Notes: a model not told the origin generated them from the letters alone. 64,000 bases of DNA from Pelosinus sp. IPA-1 (GCF_030269905.1 NZ_BSVC01000006.1:310001-374000); one strand, 5' to 3'; counted from the stretch's first letter, positions 9,215 to 17,401 are shown. Numbers and translations are program-made.

Positions 9215-9246
9215 CAAAAAAGCAGGCTATTTGGCCTGCTTTTTTG
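9215..9246. terminator. Bidirectional terminator hairpin
   Basis: AAAAAAGCAGGC-TATTTG-GCCTGCTTTTTT. The A-run and T-run on both sides allow termination in either direction; it probably serves the leftward 40-aa gene. Confidence 0.7.
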
Positions 9247-9276
9247 TAATAATTCATGGAAAAATTCCTATACCAT

Positions 9277-9399
9277 CTAATGAGTCGTTTTTTTATCCTC
9301 TTTTGTTTTATTAGGAGGTGTGGTTCCAGTATATATTCTTTTTAATACTTCTTGTTGTTTATCCCACTCATTAGTACGGTCAGGATGCTTTTCACCCAT
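9277..9399 (-). CDS. Very small hypothetical protein, 40 aa
   Basis: Minus-strand ATG at 9399 preceded by GAGGTGATAGT. The 40-residue product starts MGEKHPDRTNEWDKQQ and is entirely hydrophilic. It looks like the small, highly charged proteins found in spore formers, but I cannot assign a family. The strong ribosome site and downstream terminator make it more than a chance frame. Confidence 0.5.
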   Translation of the reverse strand: MGEKHPDRTNEWDKQQEVLKRIYTGTTPPNKTKEDKKTTH

Positions 9400-9461
9400 A
9401 CTATCACCTCATGATTAGTTTTCCCGAAGTTTTTTATTACATGTGTTAAATCTAAATAAAA

Positions 9462-9485
9462 AGAAAAAGCTCGAAAGCTTTTTCT
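9462..9485. terminator. Terminator hairpin
   Basis: AGAAAAAGCT-CGAA-AGCTTTTTCT, a perfect 10-bp stem with a tetraloop. Read leftward it is followed by TTTTTATTTAG and would terminate the 63-aa gene at 9504. Confidence 0.7.
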
Positions 9486-9503
9486 GTAAAAAACGATAAG
9501 AAG

Positions 9504-9695
9504 CTAGACTGGCCAGCAACCTTGTCTAGGCCAGCAATATTTTCTAGGGCTACAAAATCTACGAGGAGAACAAGCAAAACCGAAGCCTAATCCTAAACCT
9601 AACGCGAGGCCTAACGCTAAGAGTGCTTGACGCTCATCATTGGATCTGTTTTCCCAATCTTCAATTTCTGGCTCCTCCCATTTACGATTGTCCAT
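9504..9695 (-). CDS. Small protein with Gly/Leu hydrophobic core and Cys-Pro repeat tail
   Basis: The ATG at 9695 is preceded by GGGAGGGAT; the longer upstream frame has no ribosome site. The 63-residue product has three parts. There is an acidic N-terminus (MDNRKWEEPEIEDWENR), then a hydrophobic segment ALGLALGLGLGFGFAC that could span or bury in a membrane, then a basic tail of spaced Cys-x-Pro/Trp-Pro units (CSPRRFCSPRKYCWP). No family recognised. The tail resembles Cys-rich spore-surface or membrane-associated small proteins, which is inference only. Confidence 0.6.
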   Translation of the reverse strand: MDNRKWEEPEIEDWENRSNDERQALLALGLALGLGLGFGFACSPRRFCSPRKYCWPRQGCWPV

Positions 9696-9885
9696 ATAAA
9701 GTATCCCTCCCAGTGAAATAGAAACATTATCTATACATAATATGATCGATGGTAAATAAGAGTGATTAAAGCAAAAAAAGGCTCTCAAAGGGAGAGCTGA
9801 TTAGGTTTATTTTGTCACATTTAGTAAGACAAATCTTACTCTTTTATAAGTAGCTTTTTACGTTATATAATGAAGACGAAAAGAG

Positions 9886-12018
9886 GTGATATTCATTAGG
9901 CCTAATGAAATGTCAGCCCAATTATTTGAAAGAATCACGAATAGCAATAATCCTGTAAAGATTTCTGCATTGGCAGAAGCTTTGCATAGTACTTCACGGC
10001 AAGTTCGCTATAAGCTAGATAAGATGGACGAATTTCTGAAAGATAATAGGTTTCCCCAATTCATTCGCAAACAAAATGCAGGAATTTCCTATGTTGCCTC
10101 CCCAGAAATAGTGAAGATAATACTGGAAAAACTGCAAGAAGGGGAAGTTCATCATTATGCCTCTCAAGAAGAGAGAATTGATAGCATCTTGGCTATCTTA
10201 CTTCAACAGCAAGATTACATAACCATTGATTACTTTGCAGAAAAACTACATAGTAGTCGCAGTACAATAATCAAAGATTTGAACAAAGTAAGAGAGTTAC
10301 TAATAAGCAAGCACTTAGCGCTACTTTCCTCAACGAATCATGGGATTAAAATTACGGGTGAAGAAAAATATCTTCGACGAGCGTCCATTGAGCTTTTGAT
10401 GAAAAGCACAGAAACCCAGGGGATACTAAGTGAAGAAATGTTGCCTAGTTTAAAAAGAGTGAATTTATTTTCTCAATCTGAAATTGCTACTCTGTTTCCC
10501 AATGCGAGTATACAAGTGATTGAGGGGTGTTTGATTGAGGCGGAGAAACAATTAGAAACCACATTTTCTGATGAGGCTTTTTATAGTTTAGTCATCCATA
10601 TCGCAATCGCCATTAAAAGGCTAAAGCTTGGCAGAGATATTGTGATGTCTTACCAAGAACTTAAAAACTATGAAACAACGAAGGAATTTGCTGCGGCCTC
10701 TTATATCGCCAGTAGGTTAGAGAAAGAATTTCAAATTGAAATTCCTTATGATGAAATCGGCTATATCACGATTCATTTGTTAGGCAGTACCGTATATGTT
10801 GCCAATCCTTCATCAAGTGAAGATTGGGCAACCCTACAAATATTAACAGGGAAAATTCTAAGTGAAGTAAGCGAAAATCTTGAGCAAGAATCTTTGATTC
10901 ATGATGATCAATTATTTAGTGGTTTGCTCGAGCATTTGCGACCTGCAATATACAGATTGAAAAATGGTTTAAAGTTAAAAAATCCGGTACTTGAGGAAAT
11001 TAAAAACAGATACTATTATTTGTTTAACATTGTAAAGAATAGTATGTCGCCCGTGGAATGTCACGTCGGAAAGTTATTTGATGATGAAGAGATCGGCTAT
11101 TTTACCTTGCACTTTGGCGCAGCTTTAGAAAAATTGAAGCCTAAGAACGAGGTAGAGAAGAACATTTTAGTGGTCTGCAGTACAGGAGTAGGTACCGCAA
11201 GGTTGCTATCGTCTAGATTGTTACAATTGTTTAATGTAAATATCGTAGACACAATTGCTTATCGTCAAGTAAATCAAGTTCTCAAGTATCAGCAAGTGGA
11301 TCTGATCGTTACGACACTGCCAGTGAAATTTGACTTAGTTCCTTGGGTACAGGTGAATCCATTACTTCTAGACAAAGATATCGAAAATTTAAAGAAGTAT
11401 TTGACACAATATCACTTTCAGCCAAAGAATGTGTTTGTGGAAACGATTAAACTGATTGAAGAGCATTGCGATATAAAAAATTATGATGCGTTACTTTTAG
11501 GACTGGCAAAGATCTTAAAAGCGGACATGATAGTGGAACAGAAGGGAGTTGTACAACCATTGTTGAGAGAGTTATTGACAGCAAATATGATAGAGTTAAA
11601 GGTTGAAGCAAAGAGTTGGGAGGAAGTGATTTATGCTGGTGGAAAAATTTTAGAGGCTCATGATTTGATTGAACACAGGTATGTGGATGCCATGGTAAAT
11701 ACAGTAAAGAAGATGGGGGCGTATATTGTTATCGCGAAGGGGATTGCCATGCCTCATGCAAGGCCGGAAGATGGTGCCAAGAAAGTGGGAATGGCATTGC
11801 TTACCCTAAAAAATCCAGTGAACTTTGGGAGTAAGGAAAATGATCCTGTTAGTGTAGCGATCTTCTTATGTGCGGTAGATAATATTACTCATTTAAAGGC
11901 TTTAGCGGAGTTAATGCAACTACTAGACGACGATGATTTTAAAAGAATGGCAGATGAAGCTAGCAGTAAAGAAGAACTTATAGCATATATCAGTAGCAAA
12001 AAGAGAGGAGAGGAGTGA
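9886..12018 (+). CDS. PRD-domain transcriptional regulator with PTS IIB-like and IIA domains
   Basis: A BglG/MtlR/LicR-type regulator of about 700 residues. Order: N-terminal HTH domains (NNPVKISALAEALHSTSRQV), two PTS regulation domains (about 190-400), a IIB-like domain with CSTGVGTARLL (Cys about 431), and a C-terminal class 2 IIA domain with active-site motif GIAMPHARPE (His about 624). It should be phosphorylated by HPr and the IIB protein and control the following PTS genes. Because no separate IIA gene is present, this IIA domain may also serve transport. The start is uncertain: GTG 9886 lies inside the ribosome site AAGAGGTGAT, ATG 9910 has a poor site, and an ATT at 9895 is the codon best spaced from it. 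Confidence 0.9.
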   Translation: MIFIRPNEMSAQLFERITNSNNPVKISALAEALHSTSRQVRYKLDKMDEFLKDNRFPQFIRKQNAGISYVASPEIVKIILEKLQEGEVHHYASQEERIDSILAILLQQQDYITIDYFAEKLHSSRSTIIKDLNKVRELLISKHLALLSSTNHGIKITGEEKYLRRASIELLMKSTETQGILSEEMLPSLKRVNLFSQSEIATLFPNASIQVIEGCLIEAEKQLETTFSDEAFYSLVIHIAIAIKRLKLGRDIVMSYQELKNYETTKEFAAASYIASRLEKEFQIEIPYDEIGYITIHLLGSTVYVANPSSSEDWATLQILTGKILSEVSENLEQESLIHDDQLFSGLLEHLRPAIYRLKNGLKLKNPVLEEIKNRYYYLFNIVKNSMSPVECHVGKLFDDEEIGYFTLHFGAALEKLKPKNEVEKNILVVCSTGVGTARLLSSRLLQLFNVNIVDTIAYRQVNQVLKYQQVDLIVTTLPVKFDLVPWVQVNPLLLDKDIENLKKYLTQYHFQPKNVFVETIKLIEEHCDIKNYDALLLGLAKILKADMIVEQKGVVQPLLRELLTANMIELKVEAKSWEEVIYAGGKILEAHDLIEHRYVDAMVNTVKKMGAYIVIAKGIAMPHARPEDGAKKVGMALLTLKNPVNFGSKENDPVSVAIFLCAVDNITHLKALAELMQLLDDDDFKRMADEASSKEELIAYISSKKRGEE

Positions 12019-12025
12019 TTGTATC

Positions 12026-12310
12026 ATGCTTACAATTTTAACCGTGTGTGGAAATGGTATTGGCAGCAGTATTATGCTCAAGATGAAAATTGATGAAATT
12101 TGTGAAGACCATCATATCAAAGCTTCTGTGGAATCAGCTGATTTCAATTCGGCACAAGGAAAGAAGACAGACCTGATTATCACGGTAAAAGAGTTGGCCT
12201 CTCAATTCGAGGGCCGTGAAGTGGCAGTGGTGCGTAGCTATATAAATAAGAAAAAAATTGAGGAAGATATTCTTGAAATTCTTTTGAGATTACATGAAAG
12301 TAAAATGTAG
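12026..12310 (+). CDS. PTS sugar transporter subunit IIB, ascorbate (Ula/Sga) family
   Basis: ATG 12026, eight bases after the regulator stop, with GGAG upstream. It is a 94-residue IIB protein whose N-terminus MLTILTVCGNGIGSS carries the phosphorylated Cys8 loop (CGNGIGSS) typical of the UlaB/SgaB type. It accepts phosphate from a IIA domain and passes it to the sugar at the IIC protein encoded next. The real substrate may be ascorbate or another sugar acid or pentitol; the sequence does not settle this. Confidence 0.9.
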   Translation: MLTILTVCGNGIGSSIMLKMKIDEICEDHHIKASVESADFNSAQGKKTDLIITVKELASQFEGREVAVVRSYINKKKIEEDILEILLRLHESKM

Positions 12311-12322
12311 GGGGTATGATTT

Positions 12323-13696
12323 ATGTCCACATTGACTATCATTCTAGAATTTTTTCGAGACGTTCTAAAACAACCCGCCTTATTAATGGGGATCATGGCT
12401 TTGATCGGGTTGATTGCGTTAAAAAGGCCTATGTTCAAAGTCATGACAGGGACCTTAAAACCAATATTAGGTTATTTGATGTTGGGTGCAGGTGCGGATT
12501 TTATCGTTGCGAACTTGGCCCCTCTAGGGAAAATGATTGAAGAAGGTTTTCACATTACAGGTGTAGTTCCTAACAATGAAGCGATTGTTTCTGTAGCGCA
12601 AAAAGTACTAGGAATTGAAACCATGTCGATCTTGTTGGCTGGATTGGTTATTAATCTTATGATTGCAAGATTTACCAAATACAAATATGTATTTTTAACT
12701 GGACATCATAGTTTCTTTATGGCTTGTCTTCTTTCGGCAGTTTTAGGTGCTTCGGGGATGAAGGGGATCGAGTTGATCCTTATTGGTGGTTTTATTCTTG
12801 GGGCATGGAGTGCCATATCACCAGCGATTGGGCAAAAATATACATTAAAGGTGACCGATGGTGATGAGATTGCCATGGGACATTTCGGTAGTTTAGGTTA
12901 TTATTTATCCGCATGGGTTGGTAAATTCGCTGGGAAGGCAGAAGAAAGTACAGAGAAAATACAAATTCCCGAGCAATGGGGATTTCTCAGAGATACCACC
13001 ATATCCACGGCACTTACAATGATGGTATTTTACTTAATAGCAGCCTTTGCCGCAGGACCGAGCTTTGTAGCCACTTTAGCTGGTGAGATGTCACCGTTCT
13101 TATTTGCTATCATGGCGGCGTTGAAATTTGCTGTTGGCGTTACCATAGTATATGCTGGGGTCAGAATGATCCTTGGTGATTTAATCCCTGCTTTCCAAGG
13201 AATTGCGACAAAAATAATACCTAATGCCATTCCTGCTGTGGATTGTGCTGTATTTTTCACTTATGCTCCAACAGCAGTAGTAATTGGCTTTATTAGCTCC
13301 TTTATTGGTGGAGTTATAGGCATGTTGTTCTTGGGTATCGCTGGAGGCGTGCTTATTATACCAGGACTTGTCCCACATTTCTTTTGTGGTGCAACCGCTG
13401 GGATTTACGGTAATGCTACAGGTGGTCGAAAGGGGGCTGCATTAGGGGCCTTTGTAAATGGTTTAGCCATTACTTTTCTACCTGCATTTTTACTTCCTGT
13501 CCTTGGACAATTAGGCTTTCAAAATACTACCTTTGGTGATGCTGATTTTGGCTTCTTGGGTATTTTGTTAGGTAAAGCATCTAATACGATAGGCCCAGCA
13601 GGAATTTATGTCATTGTAGCGATTTTGCTTATTATTTTACTGATTCCAAACTTTATTAAAACAAAAACTCATGCGATAAATAATGTGCAAGGTTAA
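12323..13696 (+). CDS. PTS sugar transporter subunit IIC, UlaA/SgaT family
   Basis: A 457-residue integral membrane protein with ten or more hydrophobic segments, of UlaA length (about 465). It starts at ATG 12323 behind GGGGGTATG, 12 bases after the IIB gene. The UlaA-like features are an N-terminal membrane segment leading to KPILGYLMLGAGADFIV and the repeated GHHSFFMACLLSAV and PHFFCGATAGI regions. It is the permease of the operon. Within the UlaA family several members carry sugars other than ascorbate, so the substrate is open. Confidence 0.88.
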   Translation: MSTLTIILEFFRDVLKQPALLMGIMALIGLIALKRPMFKVMTGTLKPILGYLMLGAGADFIVANLAPLGKMIEEGFHITGVVPNNEAIVSVAQKVLGIETMSILLAGLVINLMIARFTKYKYVFLTGHHSFFMACLLSAVLGASGMKGIELILIGGFILGAWSAISPAIGQKYTLKVTDGDEIAMGHFGSLGYYLSAWVGKFAGKAEESTEKIQIPEQWGFLRDTTISTALTMMVFYLIAAFAAGPSFVATLAGEMSPFLFAIMAALKFAVGVTIVYAGVRMILGDLIPAFQGIATKIIPNAIPAVDCAVFFTYAPTAVVIGFISSFIGGVIGMLFLGIAGGVLIIPGLVPHFFCGATAGIYGNATGGRKGAALGAFVNGLAITFLPAFLLPVLGQLGFQNTTFGDADFGFLGILLGKASNTIGPAGIYVIVAILLIILLIPNFIKTKTHAINNVQG

Positions 13697-13741
13697 TGAA
13701 CTCTTGCCGTTCATTACTAACTCAAATTGATAAGTGGGAAG

Positions 13742-13767
13742 GCGTGCATTCTAGAAGAATCGCACGC
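13742..13767. repeat. Strong intergenic hairpin between PTS genes and kinase
   Basis: GCGTGCATTCT-AGA-AGAATCGCACGC forms an 11-bp stem with one bulged C and a 3-base loop. It is followed by TACTTCTCTT, not a clean T-run, so it may be a weak terminator or an mRNA-stabilising element that lowers kinase expression relative to the PTS genes. Confidence 0.55.
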
Positions 13768-13797
13768 TACTTCTCTTAAAAATAAGTAAAGGAAAGA

Positions 13798-14742
13798 ATG
13801 ATAAATATGTCTGATGAAGTTACTAAAATGGTAGATGTGGTAGGAATCGGGGTCTCAACGCTGGACATGTTTACAGTGATTGATACATTTCCGAAAACTA
13901 GAGAAGTGCAAAAAGCTGTAACTATGGTTCTCGATGGCGGCGGCCCAGTTGCTACGGCAATGGTGACATTGGCGAAGTTAGGTGCTAATACGGTTATGAT
14001 TGATAATCTGGGAGGAGATTGGAGTGGTTCACTAATTTTACAAGACTTTAAAAAGTATAATGTTAACACAGATTGTGTAGAAATTTTCCCAGAACATTCT
14101 TCTTCTGTAGCCAATATATTGGTGCAAAAGAGCACGGGAATAAGAGCAATCATTTACCATCCCGGATCGGTTCCAGAGCTAAAAGATATTTCAAAGTATT
14201 CCTCCGTAATACAAGCAGCTAAAGTACTGCATATCAATGGTCGGCATTTAGATGCAAGTCTGCAGGCCATTGATATGGCGAAAAAAGCAGGAATCAAGGT
14301 ATCATTTGATGGTGGTGCGAACCGATATCACCTTGGTTTGCGACTTATTGTCCCAAAGGTAGATATTTGTATTGTCGCCAAGGATTTTGCCCTTGCCTAT
14401 ACTAACGAAACTTCAATTGAATATGCTGGGAAAATGTTGCTGAAAAACGGCCCAGAGCTTGTCGTAATTACAGATGGAGTAAACGGCAGTTGGGTTTTTA
14501 GCAATGACATTGGTAGTTTTCATCAACCTGCCTTTAAGGTCAAAAATGTAGTAGATACAACAGGGTGTGGCGATAGTTATCATGGGGCATTCTTATATGG
14601 ATTAACCCATAACATGTCATTGAAAAAAACATCCAAATTTGCTAGTGCAGTTGCTGCTCTTAATACACAATCCTTTGGCGGAAGAAAGGGATTGCCTTCA
14701 GTGGAAACTGTTGAGAAATTTTTATTAAGCTATGAGAGTTAA
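13798..14742 (+). CDS. PfkB-family carbohydrate kinase
   Basis: A 314-residue ribokinase-type kinase. The N-terminal DVVGIGVSTLDMF and the GGGPVATAMVTLAKLGA substrate-lid region match the family. The C-terminal signature reads DTTGCGDSYHGAF: the catalytic Asp and anion hole are present, but Cys replaces the usual Ala in GAGD. ATG 13798 is four bases from AAGGA, and ATG 13807 is a possible alternative. The kinase sits behind a complete PTS operon that would already deliver phosphorylated sugar. It may therefore make a bisphosphate, or act on a hydrolysed or different intermediate. Substrate unknown. Confidence 0.85.
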   Translation: MINMSDEVTKMVDVVGIGVSTLDMFTVIDTFPKTREVQKAVTMVLDGGGPVATAMVTLAKLGANTVMIDNLGGDWSGSLILQDFKKYNVNTDCVEIFPEHSSSVANILVQKSTGIRAIIYHPGSVPELKDISKYSSVIQAAKVLHINGRHLDASLQAIDMAKKAGIKVSFDGGANRYHLGLRLIVPKVDICIVAKDFALAYTNETSIEYAGKMLLKNGPELVVITDGVNGSWVFSNDIGSFHQPAFKVKNVVDTTGCGDSYHGAFLYGLTHNMSLKKTSKFASAVAALNTQSFGGRKGLPSVETVEKFLLSYES

Positions 14743-14769
14743 GTATATGTCATGCTAGATACAAGACAG

Positions 14770-14812
14770 AATTAACCCCCTTTGGACAATTCCAGAGGGG
14801 GTTAATTCTTAT
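14770..14812. terminator. Strong terminator after kinase
   Basis: AATTAACCCCC and GGGGGTTAATT enclose TTTGGACAATTCCAGA and are followed by CTT. It is symmetric and may act in both directions. Confidence 0.7.
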
Positions 14813-14847
14813 AGGTTGCACTCTTGATAACCTACTGATAAGTACAA

Positions 14848-15060
14848 TCAATGTAGGTGTGGTTTGAGAATGACTTTAATACATCCGTCAGTTTTAGTAT
14901 CGAAAGCTTTATAAACATATTCTGCTTGGTCGAGAGGTAGCTTATGGGTAACAATGTCGCTAGGATTGAGTTTTTCTTCGGCAATCATTTTATATAGGTA
15001 GGGTATATAAGGGATGACGGGTGCTTGTCCTGTTTTTGAGGTGAGATTAAGTTTGAATGT
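14848..15060 (-). pseudogene. 3' remnant of a zinc-dependent alcohol dehydrogenase
   Basis: On the minus strand, about 70 codons ending at TGA 14848 read like the C-terminus of a zinc-type alcohol/threonine dehydrogenase: KTGQAPVIPYIPYLYKMI, then NPSDIVTHKLPLDQAEYVYK and DTKTDGCIKVILKP. A stop codon lies in frame immediately upstream (about 15060), and no start, GroES-like domain or Rossmann fold is present. The intact gene on the other side begins at once. This is a truncated remnant left by a deletion. Confidence 0.75.
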
Positions 15061-15074
15061 TTATGCTAGTGTGC

Positions 15075-15320
15075 CTAGGGAATTCCCGCTATACTTTCAA
15101 TAATCGCTAAGCCACTAAATAAAGACGCAATCATTGCGAGTAATATCCATATATAAATAACTATAGCAACTAGTATTTTCCATGGCGTCTTAGAACGAAA
15201 ACCCGGTAATTTTCTCCAATTGGGTAATGGTTGCTCAGTTGCTAAAGGCATTTTATACCCGCAATGGGGACAATGGAAAAAATCAAATGTAGTGTTTATA
15301 CCGCACATCGGACATTTCAT
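15075..15320 (-). CDS. Zinc-ribbon membrane protein, 81 aa
   Basis: Minus-strand ATG 15320 behind GAGGTGTTAAC. The N-terminus has a double CxxC zinc ribbon (CPMCG and CPHCG, 10 residues between), then a polar linker and one strong C-terminal membrane helix (ILVAIVIYIWILLAMIASL). It is probably anchored with the zinc ribbon in the cytoplasm. Many Firmicutes encode such proteins with no known role. Its end abuts the dehydrogenase remnant. Confidence 0.7.
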   Translation of the reverse strand: MKCPMCGINTTFDFFHCPHCGYKMPLATEQPLPNWRKLPGFRSKTPWKILVAIVIYIWILLAMIASLFSGLAIIESIAGIP

Positions 15321-15472
15321 GTTAACACCTCTGATTAATGTTCCGCATTTGCTATAAGATTATAAGAAAATGTTATTTGCTTTTATATTTTCCTGCTATA
15401 GTGTTCTTTACATAATCTTATGGTGATCTTTTTCGGCTTAATTACATAGTATGTAGTAAAAGATTATTTGAG

Positions 15473-15613
15473 GTGGTTGGGAATGAGTTTGGAAGACTCG
15501 GTTATGGCTTCGGCTATGGTTGTAGTTTTGGTTTCAGGCATGGATTTGGTCATATCTTCAGAAATGACCTCAAACCTGACTACAATTATGTTTTCAAGTA
15601 TGGACTTGGTTAA
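15473..15613 (+). CDS. Possible Gly/Tyr/Phe-rich small protein, frame uncertain
   Basis: Two overlapping frames compete. The frame from GTG 15473 to 15613 gives 46 residues with a striking GRLGYGFGYGCSFGFRHGFG pattern, as in small Gly/Tyr-rich proteins of spore formers, but its start lies inside GAGGTGG. The frame from ATG 15483 to 15665 has the better-placed ribosome site but encodes a Met/Val/Ser-rich product that looks like the shifted reading of a GYGF repeat. I favour the first on composition. A sequencing or real frameshift near the start would reconcile the two. Confidence 0.35.
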   Translation: MVGNEFGRLGYGFGYGCSFGFRHGFGHIFRNDLKPDYNYVFKYGLG

Positions 15614-15708
15614 GGTTTCGGGAATTATAATTGGTGCCAAACTTCTTACAAAATACCAAGAATAGTAGAAATACTAGCCAGTTACCTTTAATTAGGCGAT
15701 GGCTTTTT

Positions 15709-15740
15709 CTAATTTTAAATTTATGCCAAATTAAAATTAG
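15709..15740. repeat. AT-rich inverted repeat
   Basis: CTAATTTTAAATTT and AAATTAAAATTAG are complementary apart from one extra A, separated by about five bases. It lies upstream of the GlsB-like gene and could be a terminator of the small gene before it or an operator. Confidence 0.45.
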
Positions 15741-15775
15741 ATTATTGGGAACGCTATTATCAGGAGGCGATAAAA

Positions 15776-16033
15776 ATGTTATGGTTTTTATTAATTGGAT
15801 TGATCTCTGGATGGTTAGCTGGCATGATTTCCAGAGGTGGAGGTTTTGGTCTTTGGGGTGATTTGGTAACAGGTGTTGTAGGTTCTTTTATTGGTAGCTT
15901 TGCCTTTAATCTTTTGGGTATTGGCGCATATGGTACAATCGGATCGATAATTTCAGCTACTGTAGGAGCTATTATACTGTTATGGGTTATACGGATGTTT
16001 AACGTAGCAGCTCCTGCACAGAAGAAAAAATGA
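15776..16033 (+). CDS. GlsB/YeaQ/YmgE-family stress membrane protein
   Basis: ATG 15776 after AGGAGGCGATAAAA. The 85-residue product has three hydrophobic segments with glycine-rich turns: LLIGLISGWLAGMISRGGGF, then GVVGSFIGSFAFNLLGI, then a C-terminal helix. This is the transglycosylase-associated (YeaQ/YmgE) pattern, with the LAGxI and GxxGxxIG motifs. These proteins are induced by envelope or general stress; the biochemical role is unknown. Monocistronic, with its own terminator. Confidence 0.88.
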   Translation: MLWFLLIGLISGWLAGMISRGGGFGLWGDLVTGVVGSFIGSFAFNLLGIGAYGTIGSIISATVGAIILLWVIRMFNVAAPAQKKK

Positions 16034-16047
16034 ATTTTCCTTTTAAC

Positions 16048-16076
16048 CGTCTACCGACAGGTAGGCGTTTTTTTTA
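16048..16076 (+). terminator. Rho-independent terminator
   Basis: CGTCTACC-GACA-GGTAGGCG followed by eight T residues. Confidence 0.85.
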
Positions 16077-16124
16077 TTCCCAACAACTGTCACTTGCTTT
16101 TTTCATTTCGTAATTCTATAATTT

Positions 16125-16138
16125 AGAACATATGTTCG
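16125..16138 (+). promoter_or_regulatory. LexA (SOS) operator
   Basis: AGAACATATGTTCG matches the Firmicute LexA consensus CGAAC-N4-GTTCG at all but the first base and is a perfect palindrome in its 12-base core. It lies 24 bases upstream of the Y-family polymerase start, so it should repress that gene until DNA damage. Confidence 0.8.
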
Positions 16139-16162
16139 ACTTTGAAAGGTGAGGTAAGATAG

Positions 16163-17401
16163 ATGAATCGCACCATCCTACATGTAGATCTTAATAATTT
16201 TTATGCCAGTGTAGAGTGCTTGTATAGGCCAGAAATACGCAACAAACCTGTTATTGTATGTGGTGATGTTGAGGCACGTCATGGCATCGTTTTGGCAAAA
16301 AACTACCTTGCCAAGGCCCTAGGAATCAAGACCGGTGAGGCAATTTGGCAAGCAAAGCAAAAGTGCCCAGAATTAGTAATGGTACGAGCAGATTTTGCTA
16401 AATATCTGCAGATTTCTAGAATGGCGAGAAAAATATACACAGATTATACAGACCAAGTTGAACCATTTGGAATCGATGAAGCTTGGCTTGATGTTTCTGG
16501 TACAAAAAAAATATTCGGACCTGGTTTTGCTATTGCAAATCAAATTAGACAGCGCTTACAGGATGAGCTTGGAGTTACAGGATCTGTTGGCGTATCATGG
16601 AATAAAATCTTTGCTAAGCTTGGCAGTGATCTAAAAAAACCAAATGCTACAACGGTTATTGCAGAAGAGAATTTTCAGCAGGTTGTATGGCCTCTGCCAG
16701 TTGGCGAACTTTTATATGTTGGTCGCGCTACCAAACGTAAACTTGCAAATCGTGCTATATATACAATTGGAGAACTAGCCAATCGGGATCGGAATGATTT
16801 AAAGCTATTGTTAGGAGTCTGGGGAGAGACCTTGTGGCATTTCGCAAACGGCCTTGATTCAGCTCCAGTCAAGCAAGTAGGGGAGGAAACTCTTATAAAA
16901 TCGGTAGGTAACAGCACGACAACGTCAAGAGATCTAGTAAATAATCAAGATGTTAAATTAATTATCTATGTCCTGGCAGAGAGTGTGGCAGCTAGGTTAC
17001 GAAAACACGGTCTTAAATGTAAAACGGTTTCAATCACTACACGCAGTTGTGAACTATTGTCTTTTGAGAGACAGGCCAAAGTTCCCGATCCAACGTTTTT
17101 GTCGAATGAGATAGCCAAAAAAGCGATGGAATTATTTCAAGCAAATTATCGATGGGATAAGCCGATTCGTAGTCTTGGAGTTAGGGGGAGCGATCTAGTA
17201 ACAGCTGAAGGGCATGTGCAGCTTGGTTTATTTAAAAATAGTCAGTTCGATGCAGAAAACTTGGAGTTTACTATAGATAATCTACATAAACGTTTTGGAC
17301 ATTATAGTGTCCAGCGTTGTGCTATGTTACTTGATAGGCAGCTTACTGGTTTCAATCCTAAGGAAGATCATGTTATACATCCAATATCATATTTTAAGTA
17401 G
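16163..17401 (+). CDS. Y-family DNA polymerase (DinB/UmuC-like), SOS-regulated
   Basis: A 412-residue translesion polymerase from ATG 16163 behind AAGGTGAGG. The palm carries both metal sites: HVDLNNFYASVE near the N-terminus and GIDEAWLDV around residue 103. GVSWNKIFAKLGSDLKKPN is the conserved little-finger/thumb approach motif. It is predicted to copy past damaged bases and is placed under LexA control by the adjacent operator. The start of the next gene is nine bases downstream, so the two form an SOS operon. Family certain; polymerase IV versus UmuC-type subclass left open. Confidence 0.93.
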   Translation: MNRTILHVDLNNFYASVECLYRPEIRNKPVIVCGDVEARHGIVLAKNYLAKALGIKTGEAIWQAKQKCPELVMVRADFAKYLQISRMARKIYTDYTDQVEPFGIDEAWLDVSGTKKIFGPGFAIANQIRQRLQDELGVTGSVGVSWNKIFAKLGSDLKKPNATTVIAEENFQQVVWPLPVGELLYVGRATKRKLANRAIYTIGELANRDRNDLKLLLGVWGETLWHFANGLDSAPVKQVGEETLIKSVGNSTTTSRDLVNNQDVKLIIYVLAESVAARLRKHGLKCKTVSITTRSCELLSFERQAKVPDPTFLSNEIAKKAMELFQANYRWDKPIRSLGVRGSDLVTAEGHVQLGLFKNSQFDAENLEFTIDNLHKRFGHYSVQRCAMLLDRQLTGFNPKEDHVIHPISYFK

